Counted from the stretch's first letter, positions 1-8,778 are shown. The stretch is DNA of 64,000 bases from an uncultured Eubacteriales bacterium (GCA_948467545.1 CAOKER010000001.1:1-64000); one strand, 5' to 3'. Made by a program: numbers and translations. The notes: a model not told the origin generated them from the sequence alone.

Positions 1-212
1 AATCCGATTTTAAGCTGGCTCGTTACTGGATTGAACAGGCCGCTCTTTCCGGAGATGTCCGCGCTTACATCGAACAGGCTTATATGATAGCTTCAGGATT
101 GGGATATGAGGAGGACAGAGAATACGGTATAAAAAAGCTTAAAAAATACGCGGAACAGGGATATGATAAAGCTGTTGAATATCTTGAGTTTTTTGATTCC
201 GTAAATAAGTAA
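1..212 (+). CDS. Sel1-like repeat protein, C-terminal fragment
   Basis: The frame is open from the window edge (first full codon at base 3) and ends at TAA 210-212, so about 69 C-terminal residues are visible. They carry a helix-pair repeat of the Sel1 type: a Trp-Ile-x-x-Ala-Ala-x-x-Gly-Asp pattern, then a more diverged unit with Lys-Lys-Tyr-Ala-x-x-Gly-Tyr-x-x-Ala. Sel1 repeats are protein-interaction scaffolds. The partner and the N-terminal domains lie outside the window, so no function is assigned. Confidence 0.6.
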   Translation, partial: SDFKLARYWIEQAALSGDVRAYIEQAYMIASGLGYEEDREYGIKKLKKYAEQGYDKAVEYLEFFDSVNK

Positions 213-236
213 TTATATTTGTAACCGAATAAAATT

Positions 237-305
237 GTCTCCGACCGTCATGACGCGCGTCCGCTTAGGCGTTAGTCTTTACAGGTCGGAGACATCTTTA
301 TTTTT
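237..305 (+). terminator. Rho-independent terminator after the Sel1-like gene
   Basis: A perfect 10-bp inverted repeat (GTCTCCGACC at 237-246 and its complement at 284-293) is followed by an ATCTTTATTTTTTT tract. The loop is long (37 nt). It lies 25 bp after the stop codon. Confidence 0.7.
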
Positions 306-391
306 TTGGAGATTTTGAGATTCGGAGATTCAGATATTTTGAGATTTAGAGATTTTGAGATTTAGAGATTCAGAGATTCGGAGATTATGAA
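306..391. repeat. Intergenic short tandem repeat, GAGATT-type
   Basis: About ten degenerate copies of a 7-9 bp unit of the form GAGATT(T/C)(T/A) run head to tail just beyond the terminator. There is no reading frame and no obvious dyad. It is one of a series of private intergenic tandem repeats in this window. Confidence 0.75.
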
Positions 392-471
392 ATTCGTTTC
401 CGTGCGTCGCTGTGTCTTTTCGGTCTTTTTCCGAAAAACTGTCGCTTACAACAGCGCTTTGAAAATTTTTA

Positions 472-1068
472 CTAAAACAGCGTCTTGAGAATTTTTACAC
501 AGCCGTCTGTTCCGAGCGCGGAGCTGTTTAAAATAAGATCATAGCTGTTAATGTCGTCAAAACGGTTGGCGGTATTGGCATAGTAGTAACCTGCGCGCCG
601 CTTGTCGATGTGGTGCATTGTTTCATACGCTCTGTCCTCGTCTATGCCGTAATCGCGTATAATGCGCAGGCGCTTGTCTTCGTCTTCTCCCCTGATAAAA
701 ACTTTTACCGTATTCGGTTTATCCTTAAGTGCTTCGGCGGCGCAGTGACCGAGAAAGATTGCTCTGCCGCGCTCGGCAAACGCTTTAATTGCCGCTTGCT
801 CCGCTAAAAAAATTTTTCCCTCGTTTGACGTGAGATCATCGTCTCCGGACTGCGCTCTTGCAAGGCAGTAAAGGGTGTACAGAAAACTGCTTGTGGCTTT
901 TTCTTCATATTTCTCGATTTGAGAAATCGGAATTCCGTAGTCCGCCGAAACCTTTTCGAGAATCTCCCTGCCGAAGCAGGGAATTCCCGTTTCCTCCGAC
1001 AATTTTCGTGCGATTTCAGTTCCGCCGCTTCCGTATTCGCGCTCGATTGCAATGTAACTGCATTTCAT
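472..1068 (-). CDS. Cytidylate kinase-like family protein
   Basis: This 198-residue protein matches the cytidylate-kinase-like family (Pfam AAA_26/Cytidylate_kinase2 type) common in Clostridia. The P-loop region at residues 9-20 has the family's Glu-Arg-Glu-Tyr-Gly-Ser-Gly-Gly form instead of a classical GxxxxGKS, followed by Ile-Ala-Arg-Lys-Leu. An Arg/Lys-rich lid-like segment with a Tyr-Gly-Ile motif lies near residues 130-160. True CMP kinase activity is not established for this family. It is the last gene of a leftward run, 20 bp after the ABC exporter gene, with a GGGAG site ahead of ATG 1068. Co-transcription with the exporter is inferred. Confidence 0.8.
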   Translation of the reverse strand: MKCSYIAIEREYGSGGTEIARKLSEETGIPCFGREILEKVSADYGIPISQIEKYEEKATSSFLYTLYCLARAQSGDDDLTSNEGKIFLAEQAAIKAFAERGRAIFLGHCAAEALKDKPNTVKVFIRGEDEDKRLRIIRDYGIDEDRAYETMHHIDKRRAGYYYANTANRFDDINSYDLILNSSALGTDGCVKILKTLF

Positions 1069-1088
1069 TGACTGCTCCCGTCCTTTCC

Positions 1089-3047
1089 TTACGAAGCCCG
1101 ATCGAACTGGCTGTTATAAAGATCGGCATAGAATCCGTTCTTTTCGAGTAATTCGTCGTGAGTTCCGCTTTCTATAATGTCTCCGTCTTTCATCACAAGA
1201 ATCAAATCGGAATTTTTGATTGTCGAAAGTCTGTGCGCGATGACAAACGAAGTTCTGTTTTTCATAAGCTCATCCATTGCGTTCTGTATCTGCTGCTCGG
1301 TGCGTGTGTCTACCGAGCTTGTTGCCTCGTCAAGAATAAGCATCGGCTTGTCGGCTATAATCGCGCGTGCAATTGTGAGCTGCTGCTTTTGTCCCTGCGA
1401 AAGATTGACCTGATCGCTCAGTACCGTGTCGTAGCCTTTCGGCAGAGTCTTTACAAAATGGTCGAGGCCGACCGCTTTGCATGCCGCTTCCATCTTTTCC
1501 TCCGATACGTTTTCGGTGCAGTAGACGAGGTTTTCTCTGACCGTACCCTCAAAAAGCCATGTGTCCTGAAGCACCATGCAGAAACGGGAGCGAACATCTT
1601 CGCGGCGCATTTCGCTTGTCGGTACCCCGTCAATCCGAATGCTTCCGCCCTGAATTTCATTGAAACGCATTAAGAGATTGACAATTGTGGATTTTCCTGC
1701 GCCTGTCGGTCCGACAATCGAAACCTTTTGCCCGGGCTTTGCGGTTGCCGAAAAGTCGTGAATTATAGTTTTGTCTGAGTCCTCATAACCGAATTTTACA
1801 TGCTCAAATTCAACAAGGCCCTTTGTCTCTTTGTCGGTCGGCGATTTTTGCGATTCGTCTTCCATTTCCTCCGCTTCGAGAAATTCAAAAACACGCTCTC
1901 CCGCCGCCGCGGCCGACTGCATGGACTGCATCGCCTGCGCAATCTGCGAAAGAGGCTGAGTGAAGAAACGGACGTACATCATAAATGCGACAATTACGCC
2001 GAATTCAATTTTGCCGTTAAGCGCAAGCGCGGCGCCGACTATACAGACTGCTACATAACCGAAATTTCCGATAAATGTCATAATGGGCATCATAAGACCG
2101 GAAAGACACTGCGCCCTGAATGCGCTGTTCCTGAGATTTTCGTTCATGCGGTCGAATGTTTTTTTTGCTTCCGCTTCTCCGTTGTAAGCTTTTACAACAG
2201 TGTGTCCGGCGTAAATTTCTTCGACATGCCCGTTGATTTCTCCGAGGTGCTTTTGCTGACGGTTGAAGTATTTTTGCGAGCGGCCCATAATTGCAAGCAT
2301 AAGTATAAATCCGATCAGCGTTGCTCCTATGGCTGCCAGCGTCATAATTACATTGTTTTTCAGCATCATAACAAGTGAGCCGACAAAGAGCGTAACAGCC
2401 GAAACAAGGGTTCCTACGCTCATGTTGAGCGATTGACCTATTGTGTCCACGTCGTTTGTGACGCGGGATAGTACGTCTCCCGTAGAGGTACGGTTGTAAA
2501 ACCACATCGGAAGGCGGTTGATTTTAAGGTCGATGTCACTGCGCAGTTTTTTCGTGACCTTTTGAGTGACGACAGCCATGATAAGGTGCTGAACAATCGA
2601 CAGGACCGCACCCGTCGCGTACAGCACAACAAGTGTAAAGCCTATCTTTGCAACGCCGCTCATGTCGATACCTGTCATCAGACCGTTTGTTATAATATTT
2701 GTAAGCTCCTTGAGCTTGTCGGGACCTATAAGATTGAGAATCGTTCCCGAGATTGCACAGACGAGAGCTATTATGATTACTACGCCGTAACTGCGGATAT
2801 AGCCGAACAGCTTTTTCCATGTTCCGGTAAAGTCCTTTGCTTTCTCTCCTCCGCCTCTCATGCCGGGACCTCTCATGCCGGGGCCTCCCATGCCGGGACC
2901 TCTCATGCCGGGGCCTCCCATGCCGGGACCTCTCATGCCGGGGCCTCCCATGCCGGGACCTCCCATACCGGGTACTTTCATGCCGGAACCTCCTGTTCCA
3001 TTCCCGTCGGCGCGTGCCGCGGTTCTGAGTTCATTTCTGCTTTCCAT
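1089..3047 (-). CDS. ABC exporter half-transporter, catalytically complete subunit
   Basis: This 652-residue type IV ABC exporter half has an N-terminal tail of about 70 residues made of Gly-Met-(Gly/Arg)-Gly-Pro repeats, a six-helix membrane domain (about 90-360) and a C-terminal nucleotide-binding domain. Walker A (GPTGAGKST), signature (LSQGQ), Walker B (LILDEA, near 570-575, with the catalytic Glu) and an H-loop His near 605 are all present. The upstream gene's TAA shares a base with this ATG (TAATG), so the two are translationally coupled and probably form a heterodimer of the BmrCD/LmrCD type. The substrate cannot be read from sequence; drugs, lipids or peptides are all possible. Confidence 0.9.
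   Translation of the reverse strand: MESRNELRTAARADGNGTGGSGMKVPGMGGPGMGGPGMRGPGMGGPGMRGPGMGGPGMRGPGMRGGGEKAKDFTGTWKKLFGYIRSYGVVIIIALVCAISGTILNLIGPDKLKELTNIITNGLMTGIDMSGVAKIGFTLVVLYATGAVLSIVQHLIMAVVTQKVTKKLRSDIDLKINRLPMWFYNRTSTGDVLSRVTNDVDTIGQSLNMSVGTLVSAVTLFVGSLVMMLKNNVIMTLAAIGATLIGFILMLAIMGRSQKYFNRQQKHLGEINGHVEEIYAGHTVVKAYNGEAEAKKTFDRMNENLRNSAFRAQCLSGLMMPIMTFIGNFGYVAVCIVGAALALNGKIEFGVIVAFMMYVRFFTQPLSQIAQAMQSMQSAAAAGERVFEFLEAEEMEDESQKSPTDKETKGLVEFEHVKFGYEDSDKTIIHDFSATAKPGQKVSIVGPTGAGKSTIVNLLMRFNEIQGGSIRIDGVPTSEMRREDVRSRFCMVLQDTWLFEGTVRENLVYCTENVSEEKMEAACKAVGLDHFVKTLPKGYDTVLSDQVNLSQGQKQQLTIARAIIADKPMLILDEATSSVDTRTEQQIQNAMDELMKNRTSFVIAHRLSTIKNSDLILVMKDGDIIESGTHDELLEKNGFYADLYNSQFDRAS
2859..2993 (-). 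repeat. In-frame 15/30-bp tandem repeat encoding a Gly-Met-Pro tail
   Basis: Head-to-tail 15-bp units (CATGCCGGGACCTCT and the alternating form CATGCCGGGGCCTCC on the plus strand) run for about nine copies and give a 30-bp higher-order period. Because 15 is a multiple of three, gain or loss of units only changes the length of the Gly-Met-Pro tail of the ABC exporter subunit. Confidence 0.9.
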
Positions 3048-4804
3048 TACGCAAGTTCCTCCTTTGAAAGCTGCGATAATGCGATTTGCCTGTATACTTC
3101 GCAGTTTTGCATCAGCTCGTCATGCGTGCCGATTCCCGCTATCCTGCCTTCGTCAAGTACGATTATTCTGTCGGCGTCGCGTATAGTTCCGATTCGCTGT
3201 GCGACAACAAGCTTTGTCGAGTCCGCGCACTCTTTGCTCAGCGCTTCGCGGAGCTTACGGTCGGTTTTATAGTCGAGCGCGGAAAATGAATCGTCGAAAA
3301 CAAAAATTTCTGGGCGGCGGCAGACTGCACGCGCAATCGAAAGTCTTTGCTTTTGACCGCCGGAGAAATTGCTTCCGCCTTGGGAGACGTAACCGTCGTA
3401 TCCTCCGTCAAGTGCTTCAACAAAGTCGGACGCCTGCGCTGTATATACCGAGTCTACAATGTCCGACTGCAAAAAACCGTCCTTTCCGTTGTCTCCGTAT
3501 GCTATGTTTGAACGTACGGAGCCGCTGAAAAGAATTGCCTTTTGAGATACATATCCGATTTTGTTGTGAAGTTCGTTCTGCTTATATTCTTTTACGTCAA
3601 CTCCGTCAACAAGCACGGCGCCCTCAGTCGCGTCAAAAAATCGCGGTACGAGATTGACAAGCGTGCTTTTTCCGCAGCCGGTGGAGCCGATGATCGCAAC
3701 AGTCTCTCCCTGATGGGCTTTGAAGCTTATGTTTTCGATTACATTTTTGTCCGAGTCGGGATAACGGAAAGATACTCCGCGGAATTCAAGCTCTCCGCAG
3801 AGCCCATCCTTTCCGGATGTTTCCGCTCCGTCATGAATTGTCGTTTTTGTATCAATAACTTCGTTTATACGGCTTGCCGCAACCGATGCTCTCGGCAGAA
3901 GCATGAAAATCATGATTAGCATCATAAATGCCATGACGACCTGCATCGCATAAGACGAGAAAACCACCATGTCGGAGAAAATTCCCAGCCTGTCGGTGAT
4001 TTCGGCGGAATTTATCAGCGCCGCCCCTATCCAGTAGATGGCAAGCGATAAGCCGCTGTTTACAAGCGTGATGCCGGGCATCAGGAACGCCATAGTACAG
4101 TTGGCGAAGAGGTTGGTTTTTGTTACCTTTTCATTTGTGCGCTCAAATTTTTCTTCCTGATATTTTTCCGCGTTGTAGGCGCGTACAACGCGGATTCCGC
4201 TTATGTTTTCGCGCGTTACCCTGTTTAGATCATCCGTCAGTTTTTGAAGAAGCTTAAATTTCGGGCTTGCTATGGCAATGCATATTCCGACAATTACGAG
4301 CAATATTAGGACAGCTGCCGCGGTTGCAGCCATCCACTGCCAGCTTTTTCCGTATATTTTGCAGATTGCCCATACCGCCATAATAGGCGCTTTAATCAGC
4401 ATCTGCAGTCCCATAACGATAAACGTCTGAACTTGCGTTACGTCATTCGTAGACCGTGTAATCAGACTTGCGGTAGAAAATTTTCCTATCTCCTCCATCG
4501 AAAAGGACTGCACTTTGTCAAACAGCTTTGCGCGGAGATTGGCTGAAAAGTTTGCCGCGATTTTTGCCGCGCAAATCGCTGTGACTACCGAGGCGGCAAG
4601 ACTGCCGAGGGCGCAAAGAAGCATTTTCCCTCCTGCAATCCATATGTCGGACATGGCGCTTCCCGGAGTTTGAACATATGTGGTAATTTCGGACATGTAA
4701 TCCGGAAGCGTGAGATCGAGCCAGACCTGAAGCACTATAAATATAAGCGCTAAAAACGCAAATCCGAGCTCTTTTTTGGTTAGATTTTTAAATATCTTCC
4801 ACAT
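3047..4804 (-). CDS. ABC exporter half-transporter, degenerate-site subunit
   Basis: This is a 585-residue ABC exporter half with six membrane helices and one nucleotide-binding domain. Walker A is GSTGCGKST and the signature is FSGGQ, but the Walker B position after Asp is Asp instead of Glu (VFDDS, about 504-505), and the H-loop His is replaced by Gln (VAQRIG, about 536). These two changes are the known mark of the non-catalytic site of heterodimeric exporters, and the partner is the next gene. ATG 4804 is chosen as start because AAAGGA sits 9 nt upstream of it; an in-frame ATG at 4822 would place that site inside the gene. Tandem repeats fill the upstream gap. Confidence 0.9.
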   Translation of the reverse strand: MWKIFKNLTKKELGFAFLALIFIVLQVWLDLTLPDYMSEITTYVQTPGSAMSDIWIAGGKMLLCALGSLAASVVTAICAAKIAANFSANLRAKLFDKVQSFSMEEIGKFSTASLITRSTNDVTQVQTFIVMGLQMLIKAPIMAVWAICKIYGKSWQWMAATAAAVLILLVIVGICIAIASPKFKLLQKLTDDLNRVTRENISGIRVVRAYNAEKYQEEKFERTNEKVTKTNLFANCTMAFLMPGITLVNSGLSLAIYWIGAALINSAEITDRLGIFSDMVVFSSYAMQVVMAFMMLIMIFMLLPRASVAASRINEVIDTKTTIHDGAETSGKDGLCGELEFRGVSFRYPDSDKNVIENISFKAHQGETVAIIGSTGCGKSTLVNLVPRFFDATEGAVLVDGVDVKEYKQNELHNKIGYVSQKAILFSGSVRSNIAYGDNGKDGFLQSDIVDSVYTAQASDFVEALDGGYDGYVSQGGSNFSGGQKQRLSIARAVCRRPEIFVFDDSFSALDYKTDRKLREALSKECADSTKLVVAQRIGTIRDADRIIVLDEGRIAGIGTHDELMQNCEVYRQIALSQLSKEELA

Positions 4805-4823
4805 AAAGACCGTTCCTTTCATT

Positions 4824-4911
4824 GTTAGTTTGCAGATAGTTAGATAATTGGATAGTTAGATAAGTAGTTAGATAAATAATTAGATAGTTAAAAAGTTAGA
4901 AAGTTAGAAAA
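4824..4911. repeat. Intergenic tandem repeat, GTTAGATA-type
   Basis: Roughly ten degenerate copies of a 7-11 bp unit related to AGTTAGATA run upstream of the exporter operon, between its start and the neighbouring TTTTGATGC array. No coding potential was seen. Confidence 0.75.
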
Positions 4912-4917
4912 ACCGAT

Positions 4918-4976
4918 GTTTTTGATGCCTTTGATGCTTTTGATGCTTTTGATGCTTTTCATTTGATGCTTTTCGG
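4918..4976. repeat. Intergenic tandem repeat, TTTTGATGC unit
   Basis: Five to six near-perfect copies of the 9-bp unit TTTTGATGC lie head to tail, directly next to the unrelated GTTAGATA array. With the rest of 4977-5171, which is AT-rich and probably holds the promoter of the response-regulator gene (TATAAT at 5085-5090 and at 5099-5104, no clear -35), this fills the gap between the divergent operons. Confidence 0.8.
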
Positions 4977-5171
4977 CTGTTACCGAAATAATTTTACGTC
5001 CCTAATCTAAACTGAAACGAAACTTTTTTCGCCTGTATAACAATTCAAAAAAAATTAATGGCAAATACATCTTCATTTCAAGTATATAATATATAAGTTA
5101 TAATGGTTTCATAAAATATTCCATATTTCAGATGTTAAAAATATAAAATCGGGATAATAAGGGGTAATAAA

Positions 5172-5846
5172 ATGTTTCATATACTTGTCGCAGACGACGA
5201 TAAAAATACAAGAAAATTTATGAGGGCTGTACTCGAAGCTGAGGGGTATACCGTAAGTACCGCCGAAAACGGAGAAGACGCTCTTGCCGTTATGGAAAGT
5301 GAGTACATTGATCTCGCGGTTGTCGATATAACGATGCCGAAAATGGACGGCTACGAATTTACAGCCGCTTTGCGCGAAGTGAAAAGTAAGCTTCCGATTC
5401 TGATGGTGTCCGCAAAACAGCTTTCTGCGGACAGAAAAAAAGGCTTTATAGCCGGAATCGACGATTATATGTCAAAGCCTGTCGACGGCGAAGAACTGCT
5501 TCTCCATATTCGCGCGCTTCTGCGCCGGGCTCAGATAGCAAGCGAGAGAAAAATCACTTTTGGCAGCATATGTCTCGATTATGATTCCTTGACCGTTACG
5601 CGCGGCGATACGTCGGTGGAACTTCCGCAGAAAGAATTTCAGCTTCTCTATAAGCTTTTGTCCTCTCCTGGAAAAATATTTACCCGTATTCAGCTTATGG
5701 ACGAAATATGGGGGGTAGATACCGATACCGGATGGGAGACTGTAACCGTTCATATCGGACGCCTTAGAAAAAGATTTGAAAATTGGCCGGAGTTTGAAAT
5801 TCAGTCGATTCGGGGACTTGGATATAAAGCAGTGAAAAATGTGTAG
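5172..5846 (+). CDS. OmpR/PhoB-family response regulator
   Basis: This 224-residue two-component response regulator has an N-terminal receiver domain with acidic Asp8-Asp10, phosphoacceptor Asp52 (VVDITMPKMDG), Ser80 and Lys102 (SKP). A C-terminal winged-helix DNA-binding domain follows from about residue 128, ending in the typical VHIGRLRKRF and IRGLGYK segments. It is presumably phosphorylated by the histidine kinase encoded 281 bp downstream. The start follows an AAGGGG site. Its targets are unknown; the ABC operon at 7.5 kb is a candidate by proximity. Confidence 0.93.
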   Translation: MFHILVADDDKNTRKFMRAVLEAEGYTVSTAENGEDALAVMESEYIDLAVVDITMPKMDGYEFTAALREVKSKLPILMVSAKQLSADRKKGFIAGIDDYMSKPVDGEELLLHIRALLRRAQIASERKITFGSICLDYDSLTVTRGDTSVELPQKEFQLLYKLLSSPGKIFTRIQLMDEIWGVDTDTGWETVTVHIGRLRKRFENWPEFEIQSIRGLGYKAVKNV

Positions 5847-5860
5847 AACATAAAATATGG

Positions 5861-5950
5861 ATAAGTGAATATGAAAATGTATATAAGAATTTGAAGATGT
5901 ATAAAAGGAATTGAAGATGTATAAGAGAATATGAAAATGTATTGAAATGT
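5861..5950. repeat. Intergenic 20-bp tandem repeat
   Basis: Four consecutive 20-bp units with consensus ATAAGAGAATTTGAAGATGT, plus a partial fifth, fill the gap between the response regulator and its kinase. Copies differ at two to five positions. The unit is unrelated to the other intergenic arrays. Confidence 0.85.
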
Positions 5951-6127
5951 ATAGCCGAAAGCAAGATGTTTCCTGTCTCGCGGCGGTTTTCTAACTAAAA
6001 AATATTAATGTTTACAAAAATATTATAGCTGTTTTTGTTCAGAACACAGATTGCTATTATTCAACTCATGTTTTGATCAACACCGTAAAAAATTATTGAA
6101 ATTATTGCGAAAGGAAAGCTTTATGAT

Positions 6128-7165
6128 ATGAAGAAAATAAAGTATCGCTCAAAAGCAGTATTGACGCTGCTGTTTACAGGAATTAATCTGTCTATACATG
6201 TAATTACCGTAATAATCGTATCATTTGTCGGCTTTATTCTTTATCAGCTTGGAATTCTTCCGGAATCGGGCAGTAAATTTCTGTTTCTCGGAATGTTTAT
6301 CGTCTCAAGTCTTCTTGTCGGAATGGTCGTTTCATATTTCGTGGGTCGTTTTCCTCTGCACCCTGTTCATAAGCTTATTTATTCATTGAACCAGCTGTCT
6401 GAGGGAAACTATAAGATAAGAATAGATCTTGGAAACGCGAAAATAAGTCATGATCTTTCGGAGAGCTTTAATAAGCTTGCTCAGGAGCTTGAAAATACCG
6501 AAATGCTTCGTTCTGATTTTATAAATAATTTTTCCCACGAGTTCAAAACGCCGATTGTCTCGATTCTCGGTTTTTCAAAGCTGCTGCAAAAGGATACCTT
6601 GACTAAAGAACAGCAGCGTGAATATCTTGGTATAATCGAGGAGGAATCAGGCAGACTTTCCGCGATGGCAACCAATGTTTTAAATCTTACTAAAATTGAA
6701 AACCAAAGTATTCTCACGAGCGTTTCCGAATATAATCTCTCCGAACAGATACGGACATGCATTCTTCTTCTCGAAAAAAAGTGGAGTGAGAAGGAAATTA
6801 ATATAATACCTGATTTTTCTGAGCACAGTATTTGTGCTTGTGAGGACCAGCTTAAACAAGTGTGGATAAATTTAATTGACAACGCTGTAAAGTTTACACC
6901 CGAAAAGGGAAGAATAGAGATTGATGTACGGGAGACGGAGGACAAAATTACCGTTTCGGTTAAAAACAGCGGATCTGAAATTTCAGACGAAGATTTGCCG
7001 AATATATTCAGGAAATTTTATCGTTCTGATTCGGCAATTACGTCGTCCGGAAACGGACTTGGCCTTGCAATTGCCTCGGAGATTGTTGCGCTGCACAGCG
7101 GAACAATCGAAGCGCAGAGCGGCAGCGGATCAACCGCTTTTATCGTCACTTTGCCGAAAATGTAA
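6128..7165 (+). CDS. Sensor histidine kinase
   Basis: This 345-residue membrane kinase has two N-terminal transmembrane helices (about 12-40 and 51-72) separated by only about ten residues, so there is no extracytoplasmic sensor domain and an intramembrane or partner-dependent signal is likely. A HAMP-like linker (about 73-125), a HisKA dimerisation domain with phospho-acceptor His137 (FSHEFKTP) and an HATPase_c domain with N-box DNAVKFT and G-box GNGLGLAI follow. It pairs with the response regulator at 5172. The start is ATG 6128; an ATG six bases earlier runs straight into a stop. Confidence 0.93.
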   Translation: MKKIKYRSKAVLTLLFTGINLSIHVITVIIVSFVGFILYQLGILPESGSKFLFLGMFIVSSLLVGMVVSYFVGRFPLHPVHKLIYSLNQLSEGNYKIRIDLGNAKISHDLSESFNKLAQELENTEMLRSDFINNFSHEFKTPIVSILGFSKLLQKDTLTKEQQREYLGIIEEESGRLSAMATNVLNLTKIENQSILTSVSEYNLSEQIRTCILLLEKKWSEKEINIIPDFSEHSICACEDQLKQVWINLIDNAVKFTPEKGRIEIDVRETEDKITVSVKNSGSEISDEDLPNIFRKFYRSDSAITSSGNGLGLAIASEIVALHSGTIEAQSGSGSTAFIVTLPKM

Positions 7166-7360
7166 GGTACCGATATATGTGTGATAAATTTTCATTAGGA
7201 AATCACAAAATAATCACATAAGTGTTATAAAATGGTTTCACAGATAACAGATAAATGAAGATTTCCTTGTAAGGCGACTGTAAAAACGTTTAGTTCATAT
7301 GCGGAAAGCTGATTGTCATTTTTCAGAGGCGGTGCGACGCTTTGGCTAAATGCCTTATAA

Positions 7361-7420
7361 AAGATTTTCAAATCTGATTTAATTAAATACAAAGGATTTT
7401 CAAATCCAATTTAATTATAT
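7361..7420. repeat. Two 28-bp direct repeats with internal dyads upstream of the ABC operon
   Basis: Copies at 7361-7388 and 7393-7420 are spaced 32 bp apart, about three helical turns. Each contains the dyad GATTTTCAAATC followed by ATTTAATTA. They lie in the 335-bp gap ahead of the Gld-type ABC operon, which holds no gene. Paired direct repeats in phase on the helix are what OmpR-family regulators bind, so these are candidate operators. That link is inference. Confidence 0.55.
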
Positions 7421-7500
7421 TTATTAAAGCATGCTTATTTTTGTCCGTACTCTATTGACGAGTGGATATTATACAAAAAGGAAAGGATTATAGATAAACT

Positions 7501-8778
7501 ATGATTGAGGTTAAACATCTGACGAAGAAATATGCTTCGGAAACTGCGGTAAACGACATCAGTTTTACTGTGGAGTCGGGGAAAATATACGGATTCCTCG
7601 GACCTAACGGCGCAGGGAAAAGCACTACAATGAATATTATCACGGGATGTCTTGCGCCGACGGACGGACAGGTTCTTATTAACGGCTATGATATTACGGA
7701 AGAGCCGGAGGAGGCTAAGCGTTTTATTGGCTATCTGCCTGAGATTCCTCCGCTCTATCCTGATTTTACGCCGCTTGAATATCTTACCTTTGTAGGTAAG
7801 GCAAAGGGACTGCGCGGCGCTGAGCTTAAGACACAGCTTGATTATGTGATCGAGTCTACTTGCATCGGCGAAATGAAAAACAGACTTATTAAAAATCTTT
7901 CAAAGGGTTATAAGCAGCGCGTCGGAATTGCGCAGGCTATGCTTGGAAATCCGGAAATTGTAATTCTTGACGAGCCGACGGTGGGACTGGACCCGCGTCA
8001 GATAATATACATCCGCTCGCTTATAAAAAAACTCGGAGAAAATCATACAGTAATTCTTTCCAGTCATATCCTTTCCGAAATATCCGCTGTCTGCGATTAT
8101 GTAATTATACTTTCAAACGGCAAGGTTGTGGCAAGTGATACGCTTGAAAATCTTTCGGGTTCGCTTGAAAACGGAAGAATCACCAACATGACTGTACGTG
8201 CCGAGCCTGAAACATTAAAGGATGTGCTTTCCCGAATTGATGGAATAACAGAGTATGAAATCACCGCGTCTAAGGAAGACGGTGTATATGATATAAAAAT
8301 TACGGCGGAAGCAGAGACCGATATAAGAGACGAGCTGTTCGGCGTATTTGCAAAGCTCGGAGCTCCCGTTTATAAATTGGCGCCTGAAACTGTGTCACTT
8401 GAGGAAATGTTCCTGCGTCTGACGAACAACTTTACACCGGAAGAGATAGAAGAGGAACTTCCTGATAGTCCGGAAGATGTTTATTACGAATATGAAGACG
8501 AAAACGAAGATGAAAATGAAGATTTATACGACGATTTAAACAAAGACGAAAACAAAAATGAAAACGAAGATATAAACGACGTTGAAAACGAAAATGAAAA
8601 CGACGATTTATACGACGATGAAGAAGATTCCGTTACCGGGGATTCGGATTCCTTAAATCTGACATTGGAGGAGCAGCTGTCCAAAGATTTGTCCGTCGGG
8701 GATCAGTCCTCCGAAATCTTAGAATCTGAAGGGCAGTCATTTGGTGCCTCGGAATCCGGAGATGAAGAAAAGTTATAA
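7501..8778 (+). CDS. Gld-type ABC transporter ATP-binding protein with acidic C-terminal tail
   Basis: This 425-residue cytoplasmic ATPase powers the ABC-2 export complex encoded by the next genes. Residues 1-315 form a normal ABC ATPase: Walker A GPNGAGKST at 34-42, signature LSKGYKQR, Walker B IVILDEP and an H-loop in SSHILSE. The remaining ~110 residues are an extreme low-complexity tail of Asp, Glu and Asn (repeats such as DENEDENEDLYDD), then a Ser/Glu-rich end. ABC ATPases of this family normally stop near 300-320 residues, so the tail is an added feature. ATG 7501 follows an AAAGGAAAGG run. Confidence 0.92.
   Translation: MIEVKHLTKKYASETAVNDISFTVESGKIYGFLGPNGAGKSTTMNIITGCLAPTDGQVLINGYDITEEPEEAKRFIGYLPEIPPLYPDFTPLEYLTFVGKAKGLRGAELKTQLDYVIESTCIGEMKNRLIKNLSKGYKQRVGIAQAMLGNPEIVILDEPTVGLDPRQIIYIRSLIKKLGENHTVILSSHILSEISAVCDYVIILSNGKVVASDTLENLSGSLENGRITNMTVRAEPETLKDVLSRIDGITEYEITASKEDGVYDIKITAEAETDIRDELFGVFAKLGAPVYKLAPETVSLEEMFLRLTNNFTPEEIEEELPDSPEDVYYEYEDENEDENEDLYDDLNKDENKNENEDINDVENENENDDLYDDEEDSVTGDSDSLNLTLEEQLSKDLSVGDQSSEILESEGQSFGASESGDEEKL

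Noticed and set aside
2837-3186. Plus-strand open frames with Pro-Gly-Met-rich products
   Set aside because: They are antisense shadows of the 15-bp repeat in the ABC exporter gene.
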